From contig CAZLHI010000002.1 of assembly GCA_964559435.1 (NCBI GenBank), positions 62,001-126,000 of the forward strand: a DNA stretch of 64,000 bases, in the 5' to 3' direction. Shown here one piece after another: positions 41,061-50,182 of the stretch. Source of the stretch: Hebobacterum sp964559435. Lineage in GTDB: Bacteria; Armatimonadota; Hebobacteria; Hebobacterales; Hebobacteraceae. How positions within the stretch are numbered: position 1 is the first letter of the stretch; every line of letters begins with the position of its first letter. The translations under genes and the position numbers were made by a program. A model generated the notes under the pieces. The model did no database searches and was not told the DNA's origin. It was given only the letters and a program-made list of their open reading frames with translations.

Positions 41061-42734
41061 ATGCAAGCTTGCCTGATAGCACTACCCGCCTCAGCTTGCG
41101 GGGCGGTGGTAGGCTTCCTGCTGGGCCAGTCGCAGTGGTGTGAGGTCTGGCCTGAGCTAACTCGTCTCAACGCGGCCTGGACGACTGCCATGGGCTGGTT
41201 CGCCGGGATAGTCGTCGGTCTTCTTGGCGCCGGTGGCCTTGGCTTGCGGCGGCCCGCGAGCCGAAAGCCGGCCGCCGGCCTTTGGCAGAGACTCCTTCGG
41301 GGGTCCGCGGTTGCCCTCGCGCTGGCACCGGGCACAGTCCTGGTCACGGTGGCGTTCCCCAGGGGGGTTGTCCGAGAAACGGGACCGGTACGCCGGCTCC
41401 TTGGCGACCGCCGGCCGAACATTGTGCTCATCGGGATCGACGCTCTACGAGCCGATCATCTGGGCGCGTACGGCAGCCAGGCGGGGCTGACGCCGAACTT
41501 GGATGCGTTCGCCAGGGAGGCCACCGTCTACCAGGCCGCATATTCTGCCTCCTCCTGGACACTGCCATCGTATGGCGCTTTCTTCTGTTGCGAGCGCCCC
41601 TCGGCCTGCGTAGACATGCCGCCAGGCGGCGTCCCCGACAGGGAGTACGCTGAGAGGGCCCGTCTCTTCGCGAACGTGTCGACACTGCCTGAGCACCTGC
41701 GGATGGCCGGGTATCGAACAGCGGCGGAGCTGACGAATCCGTTTCTGGGCGAGTCACGAGGCTGGAAGAGGGGATTCGACTACTTCCGAAACGAGGACGG
41801 GCCCAATCCCGACGATCTGCTCACATCGAAAACTGCCCGCGCGGATGTCGTGACCGAGAACGCAAAGGCCTGGCTCAAGCTCAATCGCTGCGAGCCGTTC
41901 TTCCTGTGGGTCCACTATCTGGATCCCCATACACCTTACGATGCTCCCGACACGCCCGCGGCGCTGCGAGAGACGTACCCGCGGAGATGGAAGACGTCAC
42001 GCTCCTACTGGGATGAGAACATGCGGGACGGTACCCCCCATGTCAGACAGCAATACGCACAGTACTGCCGGGCGATGTACGCAGAAGAAGTGCGCTACGT
42101 AGATCGCTGGGTCGGGGAGTTGCTGTCCGAGCTCAGGCGCGACGGGACTTATGATAGATCGATCATCGTAATTACGGCCGATCACGGCGAGGAGCTGTTC
42201 GACCACGGCCAGTTCGAGCACGGCCACAGCATGCACGAGGAAGTGCTTCGTGTCCCGCTCATGGTCAAGTGGCCGAAGAGCTTTCAGGCCGACCGAACGG
42301 TAAGTCAGACGGTCGCGCTGACGGATGTCGCGATCACGCTGCTCGAGTTGGCCGGGCGCCGGCCGATCGGCGACGGCCGGGCCCGTCCTCTTGCGCGGCG
42401 GGGCGGGATCCCCGGCGGGGCGGTCTATTCGGAAGGGACGCTGCATGGCGCTTCGCAGACGGCGCTGACGACCGACGAGTACAAGGTCATCTACCGGCCT
42501 CCTGTTGGCGGACGAGTGGCGGAGTTCGAAGTCTACGACAGACGGCTTGACCGACTGGAACAGCATGACCTCGCCCCCTCCGACGCTGCCGCCGGGCTGC
42601 GCGAGCGACTGAAAGCACTGGCCGAGCAGGCCGCGGCCGCCTCGGAACGGCAGGGGACGCACAGCAGGCCGAGTGTTGTGATCAGCGACCGCGAACGCCG
42701 CCGACTCGAAAGCCTGGGCTACCTGTCGGACTGA
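41061..42734 (+). CDS. Sulfatase-fold (alkaline phosphatase superfamily) membrane-linked hydrolase
   Basis: A 557-residue protein. Three hydrophobic stretches in the first 105 residues are followed by an alkaline phosphatase-superfamily domain with the metal-binding NIVLIGIDALRADHLGAYG, DPHTPYD and ITADHGEELFDHGQFEHGHS. Where classical sulfatases carry a formylglycine-forming C/S-x-P-x-R, the sequence is SSWTLPSYG. The nucleophile is therefore more like the threonine of LtaS or phosphoethanolamine transferases. It probably acts on phosphate- or sulfate-bearing envelope polymers. The ATG is preceded by GAGGG. The stop overlaps that of the convergent glycosyltransferase gene by 16 bases. Confidence 0.85.
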   Translation: MQACLIALPASACGAVVGFLLGQSQWCEVWPELTRLNAAWTTAMGWFAGIVVGLLGAGGLGLRRPASRKPAAGLWQRLLRGSAVALALAPGTVLVTVAFPRGVVRETGPVRRLLGDRRPNIVLIGIDALRADHLGAYGSQAGLTPNLDAFAREATVYQAAYSASSWTLPSYGAFFCCERPSACVDMPPGGVPDREYAERARLFANVSTLPEHLRMAGYRTAAELTNPFLGESRGWKRGFDYFRNEDGPNPDDLLTSKTARADVVTENAKAWLKLNRCEPFFLWVHYLDPHTPYDAPDTPAALRETYPRRWKTSRSYWDENMRDGTPHVRQQYAQYCRAMYAEEVRYVDRWVGELLSELRRDGTYDRSIIVITADHGEELFDHGQFEHGHSMHEEVLRVPLMVKWPKSFQADRTVSQTVALTDVAITLLELAGRRPIGDGRARPLARRGGIPGGAVYSEGTLHGASQTALTTDEYKVIYRPPVGGRVAEFEVYDRRLDRLEQHDLAPSDAAAGLRERLKALAEQAAAASERQGTHSRPSVVISDRERRRLESLGYLSD

Positions 42735-44332
42735 GGTCCCTGCCGCCTCCAGATTTCGAAGTCCTCGATGCGCCTCTGCCGTACATACTCGGTCTTGATG
42801 AGATCGCTCAATTCTGAGAACGTCGCCAGCTGCTCTGCGGAGTCGTCTCCGCGGCCGGTCATCCATGGCAGCCTGTCGTTGTGCGCGACCACGATGTAGG
42901 CAGGCTGGTTCTCGCGCATATCGCGCACCAGCTCTCTGCGCCAGTCGGCCGGCGACCAGGTTGTTACCAGCGGCACGGTGTAGATGAAACGGCTTGCCGC
43001 CGGGCGTTCCGCCAAGAAGTAGATCAGCGGCTCGAATCCCCAGACGAATAGGTGATCCGAGGGTAGAGTGTTCTCGCGGATGAACCTGGCGACTTCGCGG
43101 TCGGCGGCCAGAGAGAAGTCGCCGTAGGGATCGTAGCGCTCGAGGAACGCCGACTGGTCGATCTGCCCCGCCAGGTAGCGCACCGGCCAGTTGAGAGATC
43201 TCCAGTACGCCAGCCCAAGGGGTGTGAGCACTGCCACGATCCCAAGCGCGCACAGCGCGGCCGCAGCCGGCCGCGGCAGGGAACTGCGCAGGCGGCCGCC
43301 GACGAAACTCATACCGTAGCCGCCCAGCAATGCGACCGGAGGCAACACAGGGAGCCAATGGTATGTGTAGTACTTGCCCTGCGCCCACACCGAGGCCATG
43401 AGGACGAGTCCCCACGTCGGAACCACCCAGCGCAGGCGGCCCGACGACCGGCGGGCGATGAGGTCAGCGGCCCCCGCCAGCGCCAGCAGCCCAACCGGGA
43501 AGAGAAGCGGGTGCGGATCGCCGATCAGGAACCGGAGTGTCTGGCGAACGGGGTCGCGGGCGAGCGGGATTGGCACTCGCAGGCGGGAGTACTCGGCGTT
43601 CCATGTGAACAGCACCTCGATCATGTCGGGCAGGGCGCCGGCTCGCCACAAGGCCACTGTGACAAGCCCCGGCACCGCCGCACACCCGGCGAGGTAGGCC
43701 GCAGCTCGGACGACTCGGGTGCGACGCGGCTCGTCACGAGACAGCAGCACGGCCAGCAGCGGCACCACCAGGAACGCGCCGAGAGTGAACTTGAGCAGAA
43801 CTGCGAGCCCGATCAGGCCGCCGCAGAGGGCGGCCATTCCAGTCTTTCGCTTCTCCTCAGCGCTGACCAATGCACCAGCGGCCAGCACGAGCGGAAGCGC
43901 GGCGAACCCATCGGGCTGGGTCGTGTTCCAGAAGCTGTTGCCCGCGACGTAGCGGATGAGGAAGAAGAACGCACCGGCCGCTCCCGCCCACGGGGAGAGT
44001 AGTCGCCGCCCCAGGTAGGCAATTGCGCCGGCCGTCGCGAGCATCCAGAGCAAGTCGAGCAGACGCGGCGCCAGCATCGAGCGTCCGAAGAGTGCGAAGC
44101 TCACCCAATATAGACAAAAGATTCCCGGGGGCTTGACATCCCAGAAATCCCGATACGGCACGCCCCCGCGAGCCAGGACATCGGCGGCGGTGGCGAAGAC
44201 GCCTTGGTCGCGGCCGAAAGGATAGGCGAGGAGCGGAGAGAGGAGTGCCGCGCCGGCCGCGAGCGACAGCAGCAACACCACGGCAGCGAGAATGGGTCGA
44301 ATGGGAGGCCTCTCTACAGGGGCACCTGCCAC
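42719..44332 (-). CDS. GT-C family glycosyltransferase (PMT/ArnT-like), membrane
   Basis: A 537-residue protein with about twelve hydrophobic helices. The first outer loop YPFGRDQGVFATAADVLARG contains the acidic residue typical of undecaprenyl- or dolichyl-phosphate-sugar transferases, followed by PYRDFWDVKPPGIFCLYW. The C-terminal soluble part (about 430-537; SDHLFVWGFEPLIYFLAERP) lies outside the membrane in this class. The frame is open to a GTG at 44455 inside pcm, but the first 40 residues there are not family-like, so GTG 44332 is chosen with modest certainty. It follows pcm and the UroD-family gene. Confidence 0.82.
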   Translation of the reverse strand: MAGAPVERPPIRPILAAVVLLLSLAAGAALLSPLLAYPFGRDQGVFATAADVLARGGVPYRDFWDVKPPGIFCLYWVSFALFGRSMLAPRLLDLLWMLATAGAIAYLGRRLLSPWAGAAGAFFFLIRYVAGNSFWNTTQPDGFAALPLVLAAGALVSAEEKRKTGMAALCGGLIGLAVLLKFTLGAFLVVPLLAVLLSRDEPRRTRVVRAAAYLAGCAAVPGLVTVALWRAGALPDMIEVLFTWNAEYSRLRVPIPLARDPVRQTLRFLIGDPHPLLFPVGLLALAGAADLIARRSSGRLRWVVPTWGLVLMASVWAQGKYYTYHWLPVLPPVALLGGYGMSFVGGRLRSSLPRPAAAALCALGIVAVLTPLGLAYWRSLNWPVRYLAGQIDQSAFLERYDPYGDFSLAADREVARFIRENTLPSDHLFVWGFEPLIYFLAERPAASRFIYTVPLVTTWSPADWRRELVRDMRENQPAYIVVAHNDRLPWMTGRGDDSAEQLATFSELSDLIKTEYVRQRRIEDFEIWRRQGPQSDR

Positions 44333-44408
44333 GAAGACCTGAGTTCGGCACTGCTGAAGCGGCGCCTGCTCTCTGACTGCGGCCCGTGCTTGCTCCTGGG
44401 CCCGGGCG

Positions 44409-45065
44409 TCAGTCTGAGTCCCACCCGTGCTCGCCGACGAGCGGCACGAAGACACAGCCCCCGAGATTCTGATGTTCGAGCTTGTCGGCCCGCTTCGTAA
44501 CCCGGGTCAAGTTCTGACCCCAGCGATCGCCCACCGGCGCCACGAGGATGCCGCCGTCGGCGAGCTGCTCGACCCACGGGTCGGCGATCTTCGGGCATGC
44601 GGCGGTGACGATGATTCGGTCGTAGGGCGCCTTCTCAGGATGGCCCAGGCTTCCGTCGCCGACAAGGACCGTGACGCCGTGATAGCCGAGTTCGACCAGC
44701 ACACACCTGGCCCTCTCGGCCAGCCCCGGGAAACGCTCGATGCTGTACACCTCCCGGCTGAGTTCGACGAGAATGGCCGCTTGGTAGCCGGAGCCGGTTC
44801 CGATTTCCAGCACCCGCTCGTCTCCGTTCAGCCGCAGCGCCTCCGTCATGAGCGCCACCATATACGGCTGGGAGATGGTTTGCCCATCGCCGATTGGCAG
44901 GGGGTAGTCGTTATAGGCGCCAGGGTCGTCGGGGTCCGCCAGGAAACGATGGCGCGGCACACGCTCCATGGCTGAGAGCACGCGGGGGTCCTTGATTCCG
45001 CGCCGGCGGAGCTGCTGCTCCACCATCGCTCTTCGGGTGGCCGCCTGGTGGTCCTGCTCGGACAA
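44409..45065 (-). CDS. pcm: Protein-L-isoaspartate O-methyltransferase
   Basis: Repairs damaged proteins by methylating isoaspartyl residues with S-adenosylmethionine. At 218 residues it shows MVEQQLRRRGIKDPRVLSAM, the substrate-loop IGDGQTISQPYMVALMTEAL, and the SAM-binding ERVLEIGTGSGYQAAIL, followed by VYSIERFPGLAERAR. This is a full-length member. It begins one base after the UroD-family stop, so the two are co-transcribed. Confidence 0.95.
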   Translation of the reverse strand: MSEQDHQAATRRAMVEQQLRRRGIKDPRVLSAMERVPRHRFLADPDDPGAYNDYPLPIGDGQTISQPYMVALMTEALRLNGDERVLEIGTGSGYQAAILVELSREVYSIERFPGLAERARCVLVELGYHGVTVLVGDGSLGHPEKAPYDRIIVTAACPKIADPWVEQLADGGILVAPVGDRWGQNLTRVTKRADKLEHQNLGGCVFVPLVGEHGWDSD

Positions 45066-45066
45066 C

Positions 45067-46212
45067 TCAGCCCCCTCCGGCAGCGGCCGGCGTCGCGGGC
45101 TCCGGATGGCGGCCGGCGGCCTCGTACATGGCGAGTATGTTCTCCAGGGGCGTCTGGACCGTTATGCTGTGGCTGCTGCCGAGGATGAAGCCGCCCCCCC
45201 GCGCGCAGTCGGCAACCGACTGCTGCACTTGGCTGCGGATCTCGCCCGCGTCCGCGAGGACGAGATCGTGGTTGCTGATTCCGCCCCACAGGCACAGATC
45301 GCGGCCGAAGTCGCGCTTCAGGCCCGCGATATCCTCGATCGGCTGGATGGCCTGGTACACGTCTATCCCGGCCTCGATCATGTCCGGGAGAAGGAGGCGG
45401 AGGTTGCCACAGGAGTGACAGATCAGGTAGATCCCATTATCGTGTGCCACCTGGCAGATATGCTGCAGCGCGGGGAAGAAGACCCGCCGGAACATCTGCG
45501 GCGATACGAAGGGCCCCGTGTTGAACCCATAGTCGTCGCCGACCAGCACGGCGTCGAAGCCGAGCTTGGCGAAGAACGGAATGCGCGCCGCCAGCGACCG
45601 GTAGTTGGCCATATGCTCGGCGGCGAACGCCTCGGGGTCTTCGGCCAGCTCGTACATCATCTCCTCGACCCAGAGAGCGGAGAAAACGGGAAGGTGGGCG
45701 TCGCCCATCCCCGTGAAAACGAAGTGAGTATCGCCCAGCTCGGCCAGCACGTACTCGATGACCTCCAGCTCGGAGGGGTCGGGCGAAAACTCGCCGTCGA
45801 CGAAGCGCTCCGGGCGCGGCTGTTCGAGTGGCTCAGCGCCGCGCTCCAGGAGCATGAGGTCCTTGGTCAAGTCCGAGTAGCGAAGCACATTGCCGTGGGC
45901 GTCACGCCAGGTCTCCTCGTCGATCTGCTCGGGGCGCTCGTATTTGATATCACGGGGAAAGGTGAGATCCGCGCACACGAGGTCGGCCTCCAGACGCCGC
46001 AGGAGCTCTACCGTGTCGCGCTTTATCGACTCCACTACCTCGTCGCGCCGGCCGTCCCACATGGCCTTGATGAGGTTGGTCTTCCCGCGCAGGAAAGTCG
46101 GACGCCCGAGGACGAGCGAAGCAGGCTCATAGTCGATGACCCACTCGCCGATGGGAACGGTGTCCGGCCCACGGTGCTCTATGGCAGCCCTGACGCGCTC
46201 CTTCGGGGTCAA
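45067..46212 (-). CDS. Uroporphyrinogen decarboxylase-family (MtaA/CmuA-like) protein
   Basis: A 381-residue TIM-barrel protein of the UroD/methylcobalamin:CoM methyltransferase superfamily. N-terminal MTPKERVRAAIEHRGPDTVP and the GWISN-like LCLWGGISNHDLV match the family. The pair H and C in LICHSCGNLRL suggests the zinc thiol/corrinoid methyltransferase subgroup rather than haem synthesis. Many non-methanogens carry such proteins for methyl transfer from O- or N-methyl compounds. No corrinoid protein gene adjoins. The TTG start has GGAGAGG upstream and a promoter-like TATAAT at 46242. Confidence 0.85.
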   Translation of the reverse strand: MTPKERVRAAIEHRGPDTVPIGEWVIDYEPASLVLGRPTFLRGKTNLIKAMWDGRRDEVVESIKRDTVELLRRLEADLVCADLTFPRDIKYERPEQIDEETWRDAHGNVLRYSDLTKDLMLLERGAEPLEQPRPERFVDGEFSPDPSELEVIEYVLAELGDTHFVFTGMGDAHLPVFSALWVEEMMYELAEDPEAFAAEHMANYRSLAARIPFFAKLGFDAVLVGDDYGFNTGPFVSPQMFRRVFFPALQHICQVAHDNGIYLICHSCGNLRLLLPDMIEAGIDVYQAIQPIEDIAGLKRDFGRDLCLWGGISNHDLVLADAGEIRSQVQQSVADCARGGGFILGSSHSITVQTPLENILAMYEAAGRHPEPATPAAAGGG

Positions 46213-46241
46213 CGGACCTCTCCACAGGTACGGTGTGGCGC

Positions 46242-46247
46242 ATTATA
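46242..46247 (-). promoter_or_regulatory. -10 element of the UroD-pcm-glycosyltransferase operon
   Basis: A perfect TATAAT on the minus strand, about 30 bases ahead of the TTG start. The -35 region (CTTCCG at 18 bases) is weak. Confidence 0.45.
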
Positions 46248-46308
46248 CTCCGGAAGAGCGCGGCGCGGAAGCTGTGACGCCAGGCGGCCGCAGGGGCTTT
46301 GCCGTCGG

Positions 46309-48141
46309 CTACGGCGAGGACGCAGTCCCTTCGGCCTTCTCCGGGATCGCGATTCGCTTGTAGCTCACGATTGAGATATCCGTGATATCTGGAAATCGGA
46401 GTTCAAACTCGGTCTGCTGGAACCTGTGGCCGTGGCGCTCCTCAACGGATTCCACGAGGTGAAAGCTGGCCAGAGCGGCCTCTGACGAAGTAACTTCTCC
46501 CCCGTACTGCTCGGCCCTGTCCAGCACCTGACGCTGCTGGGCGATGGTCATGTCGCTGAAGGACAACCCTTGCGGCGTCTGGAGCATCTCCCTCTGTTCC
46601 GGCGACAGGGAGGCATAGAGCAGCAGTCCCCAGCGGTTGTCAGGAGAGGCGGCATGGATGCCCGCGCTTCGCAGGTCGCGCGGGAAGCCCCACACGGCCA
46701 GGCCTTTGGCGTCGAGCAGCACGGCCAGCTCCGCCAGGTCATCTATCGTCAACTCTCCCTGTGCCTGCAGCCTTGCGCCGTAGTCCGAGAGTACCGACTC
46801 GGGCATCTCGGACTGCGCGCGCTTGTACCAGTCTCTGTGGTGGAACACGAGACAGTCGCCGGCCTTCTTCCACAGGTACGCGTCTCCGTGGAGGTCATCT
46901 TCGCCCAACACGTAGAGCAGCCGCCAAAGCGGCATGGGAACTCGCGCCCCTTCGGACAGTCGCGGAAACGCGCCGGTGAAGTAGTCCGAGATGATAGACA
47001 GGCCGCTCTCCTCGGCGACGCAGCGCAGGATGTCGGTCGGGTCGGCCGCCTCGCATTCTTCGAGGCTGATGAGCTGAAGGAGCGCCGGATCGGTGGGCTC
47101 GATCCATTCCCTTTGATGCCGCGCCTCCCTCTGCCGGGCCGCCACACGGAAGCCCTCTCGATCCATGTCCATCGTCATCTTGAAGGCCGTGTCCTCGTCC
47201 GCGCTGCTGGTCGCCGCCAGGAGGCGGGCGTAGCAGTACTGCCCCTCGTCGAGGTTGCAGTAGCGTGGGTGGAGGGCGACGTCGTGGATGGTGGGATACC
47301 CCTGCTCATTCGGTATGTTCAACGATACCCAGACCCCCCAGCCGTGGTCGACCCAGTGATCATCGAAGCTGATAGTCGCATGAGACAAGTGGTCCCGCCA
47401 GCTCCTCACCTCCGGCGGCAAGTTCTCGCCGGATAATCTGTCCACAAACCAGTCCGCGATTCGGCGGACGGCCTCCCGAAGCCGTTCTGGTGCCTGCGAG
47501 TACTCAATCACGAGGCCACCTGTCTCCTGGAACTGCTCCATCTGCTCCGGCGGAAGCGACAGGAGGATCTCGAGAAGATCTCGGGAGTGCAGATCATGTA
47601 CGCTGCGCGCGAGAAGGATGTCGGTCTTCTCAAGCTCGGCAAGCTCCTCGGGCGACATGTCCAGTGCCTGGCGAGCCAGGGCCATGCGGTCAGCCAACTT
47701 CTGCCGCTTCTCTTCTCTCATCTCTCGGGCGGCTCGCTCGGAGAGCCATTCCATGGTGTGCTCCACCCCGGCGTTGCGATGGAGCAGGTAGATCGGCTCT
47801 TCCCCGCTCTCGTCGATGTCCCAGTGGCACTCCTGAAGCGCCTCCGGGATCTGGACCATGATGGCCTTGAGCGTGACGCCCTTGGAGATGATGGTCAGCT
47901 TTCGCTCGCCGACAGTGGCGAGGTCCTCGGGAGCGACCGCCAGGGAGACGCCGGTGGCTTCGGAGAGGATCTCCAGCGCCGGGACGGTGGCGCGGCCGGT
48001 GATCTCGATCTCGACAGGCTGCTGCAGGCGAGAGTCGGTGTCAGCGATCTCCGGCTGCCATTGGACGCGAGCACCGAGGTGCTGGGCGCCGACAGGTGCG
48101 GACGCCACCAGAAGCAAGATGAAACTGAGACGAAGTCTCAT
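46309..48141 (-). CDS. Secreted STN-domain protein (paralogue B)
   Basis: A 610-residue exported protein with signal peptide (LSFILLLVASAPVGAQ). Residues about 30-130 form an STN/secretin short-domain-like module (VEIEITGRATVPALEILSEA, TIISKGVTLKAIMVQIPEAL, then HWDIDESGEEPIYLLHRN). This fold is found at the periplasmic end of secretins and TonB-dependent receptors. The remaining 480 residues are of unknown type, with EEIEERL-like helical and strand mixtures. It overlaps its paralogue upstream by four bases and is the last gene of the envelope operon. STN domain well supported, function unknown. Confidence 0.78.
   Translation of the reverse strand: MRLRLSFILLLVASAPVGAQHLGARVQWQPEIADTDSRLQQPVEIEITGRATVPALEILSEATGVSLAVAPEDLATVGERKLTIISKGVTLKAIMVQIPEALQECHWDIDESGEEPIYLLHRNAGVEHTMEWLSERAAREMREEKRQKLADRMALARQALDMSPEELAELEKTDILLARSVHDLHSRDLLEILLSLPPEQMEQFQETGGLVIEYSQAPERLREAVRRIADWFVDRLSGENLPPEVRSWRDHLSHATISFDDHWVDHGWGVWVSLNIPNEQGYPTIHDVALHPRYCNLDEGQYCYARLLAATSSADEDTAFKMTMDMDREGFRVAARQREARHQREWIEPTDPALLQLISLEECEAADPTDILRCVAEESGLSIISDYFTGAFPRLSEGARVPMPLWRLLYVLGEDDLHGDAYLWKKAGDCLVFHHRDWYKRAQSEMPESVLSDYGARLQAQGELTIDDLAELAVLLDAKGLAVWGFPRDLRSAGIHAASPDNRWGLLLYASLSPEQREMLQTPQGLSFSDMTIAQQRQVLDRAEQYGGEVTSSEAALASFHLVESVEERHGHRFQQTEFELRFPDITDISIVSYKRIAIPEKAEGTASSP
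47757..48060 (-). repeat. Near-identical DNA segment shared with 49721-50024 (STN region, copy B)
   Basis: By eye about 90 percent of bases over roughly 300 match the second copy, with uninterrupted identical stretches. The rest of the two genes has diverged strongly, so this is the conserved STN-coding part of a tandem duplication. Confidence 0.8.
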
Positions 48142-50105
48142 GGGTCCCCTACCTGGTCCTCCGAGCCGCCACGATCGCTATCGGTCTGGGCCGTCGGCGC
48201 GATCTCAGGCAGACGGACCGTGCTGCTGACGACGTGACTTGAAACGTCGGCGTCCTCGGGAAAGGTAAAGGTGAACACGTATTCGGTGCAGGCCGCGCCC
48301 TCCGCCTCTCCCGCGGACTCGGTGAGGGAGAACCTCGCGCTGCGCGCCAGCTCGCGCCAGACCGACTCGTCCTGATTGCCGGTGCTTACGGGCACGTAGC
48401 GGAGAAGATCGCGCCGCCCCTTCGCGAACAGCTCCGCCAGCGGCAGACCGTCGGGGCTGCGGGCCCGGGCCTGCTCGGCAGGAGTGAGTGAGGCATAGAA
48501 CAGGAGTGGCGACGAGACGCCGTAGTTCAGGAGTGGCGACCAGACGCCGTACCGACGCTCCTGCCCCAATCCCGCCTTGTTCAGGTCGTCCGGTATAGCC
48601 GCTCCGAAGGGTTGACGAGACCCCAGACGCCCTTCGATGTCGCCGGCGAACTCAGTAGCATCATTGAGGGTGAAGTGCCCCTGGCGCGCGAGCCGCTCGC
48701 GATACTTCATGATGAGAGACTCGGGTAGCTCTCGCTGTGCGAGCCGGTGCCACATGGTGTGGTGGAATACAAGGCAGTCGCCGACCAGCAGCCACTTGAA
48801 GTTTCCACTCTGTCCGAGGATGTACAGATCTCGCCAAAGCGCGTCGCCAAGCGGCGCCTGTCCCGGGTAGATCCCGGCGCCGACACCAGTGAAATAGTCG
48901 GAGATGATGGAGAGACCGGTCTCGCTGGCAACGAATCGCTGGAGTTCGAGGACAAGGACGTGCTTCTTACCCTCCGCCCCGGGGATCTCCAACTGCTTGT
49001 GCAGCCGAGGGTCGGAGGGCTCCACCCAGTCCGACTCGCTCCACTGCCGCTCCTCGATGAGCTTGAGGTAGTCTTCTTCAGAGTCTTCGACGGCTCTGCG
49101 AGCATCCTCGACGGTGTCTCCTGTCTCGACAAGGAGCCATTCGTAGGGGCTGCCGGACGATGCTATTGTAGTGTAACGCGGGGGGATGAGGGGACAAGGG
49201 AAGGAATGGAGCTGGTCAGTTTCCCACTGAAGGACCGTTCCCCAGTCACACTCGCGGCCGCGGTCGTCTTCGATTCTCGCTTTCACATCGCAGCTGGCGC
49301 CGGGTGCGATTCGGTCCTGCCAGTTCTGAAGCTGTTGCTGAAACGATGTTAGCTCCTCCCAGTAAGGCGGCCTGTCCTCGCCTGGTCGGGACAGTGCCCA
49401 CTGGGCGTACCGGCGTAGCAGTCGAAGACAAAGGCGCACGGCCTCAAGGGAAGACAACGGTTGATCGCCGCGAAGCTCGAGGTGGCCCGTCTCCACAAGC
49501 TCCGACACGTACTCCTCAGGGACTGAAGCGTACACTTCTATGAGTTCCCGCCACAGGGGATGGCGGGCCGCCCGAGCCAGGAACAGGTCGGTTTCTTCGA
49601 GCTTCTCTAGCTCCTCCGGCGACATGGCCAACACGCGGCGAGCGTCGTTGATGGAGTCGAGGCGCTGCTGCCGTCGCTGCGCCTCGAATTTGGCCCGCCG
49701 CGCCTCCCGCTCCTGCTCGACCGATGCCTCCGCCCCCGCATTCCGATGGAGCAGGTAAACCGGTTCGTCTTCGCTCTCGTCAACGTCCCAATGGCACTCC
49801 TGAAGCGCCTCGGGGATCTGGACCATGATGGCTTTGAGGGCGAGGCCCTTGGAGATGATGGTGAGCTTCCGCTCGCCGACAGTGGCGAGGTCCTCGGGGG
49901 CGACCGCCAGGGAGACGCCGGTGGCTTCGGAGAGGATCTCCAGCGCGGGCACCGCGGCGCGGCCGAGGATCTCGATCTCGACAGGCTGCGCGAGGCGCGG
50001 ATCGATGTCAGCGATCTCCGGCTGCCACTGCTCCCGCCCGGCGCGGTGCTGGGCCACGGCTGGCGAGGCGAGCGCCAAGGCCAGTGCAAGCAGGACCAAT
50101 CGCAT
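48138..50105 (-). CDS. Secreted STN-domain protein (paralogue A)
   Basis: A 655-residue exported protein with signal peptide (VLLALALALASPAVAQ) and STN-like module at about 30-130 (VEIEILGRAAVPALEILSEA, then SKGLALKAIMVQIPEAL) nearly identical to that of the next gene. The remainder is related only in outline, with matching landmarks such as SPEELEKLEETDLFLAR and LSIISDYFTG. It is 77 bases behind the TPR-ImpE gene and coupled to its paralogue by a four-base overlap. Function unknown; location suggests the periplasm or outer membrane. Confidence 0.78.
   Translation of the reverse strand: MRLVLLALALALASPAVAQHRAGREQWQPEIADIDPRLAQPVEIEILGRAAVPALEILSEATGVSLAVAPEDLATVGERKLTIISKGLALKAIMVQIPEALQECHWDVDESEDEPVYLLHRNAGAEASVEQEREARRAKFEAQRRQQRLDSINDARRVLAMSPEELEKLEETDLFLARAARHPLWRELIEVYASVPEEYVSELVETGHLELRGDQPLSSLEAVRLCLRLLRRYAQWALSRPGEDRPPYWEELTSFQQQLQNWQDRIAPGASCDVKARIEDDRGRECDWGTVLQWETDQLHSFPCPLIPPRYTTIASSGSPYEWLLVETGDTVEDARRAVEDSEEDYLKLIEERQWSESDWVEPSDPRLHKQLEIPGAEGKKHVLVLELQRFVASETGLSIISDYFTGVGAGIYPGQAPLGDALWRDLYILGQSGNFKWLLVGDCLVFHHTMWHRLAQRELPESLIMKYRERLARQGHFTLNDATEFAGDIEGRLGSRQPFGAAIPDDLNKAGLGQERRYGVWSPLLNYGVSSPLLFYASLTPAEQARARSPDGLPLAELFAKGRRDLLRYVPVSTGNQDESVWRELARSARFSLTESAGEAEGAACTEYVFTFTFPEDADVSSHVVSSTVRLPEIAPTAQTDSDRGGSEDQVGDP
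49721..50024 (-). repeat. Near-identical DNA segment shared with 47757-48060 (STN region, copy A)
   Basis: Counterpart of the segment in the neighbouring gene. The boundary between near-identity and strong divergence is sharp, just after the codons for LLHRNAG. Confidence 0.8.
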
Positions 50106-50182
50106 CTTCCCCTCCGTGAATCCACAGGATTAGACGCGGCAGGAGCAGCAGAAGTTCGGAGCGTCGGCGAGTGCCCCGGGCC

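Noticed and set aside
41997..43415. 472-residue minus-strand frame opposite the sulfatase-fold gene
   Set aside because: It crosses the real convergent gene boundary and has shadow composition.
44968..46374. 468-residue plus-strand frame opposite the UroD-family gene
   Set aside because: Antisense shadow; the minus-strand enzyme is complete with promoter and ribosome site.
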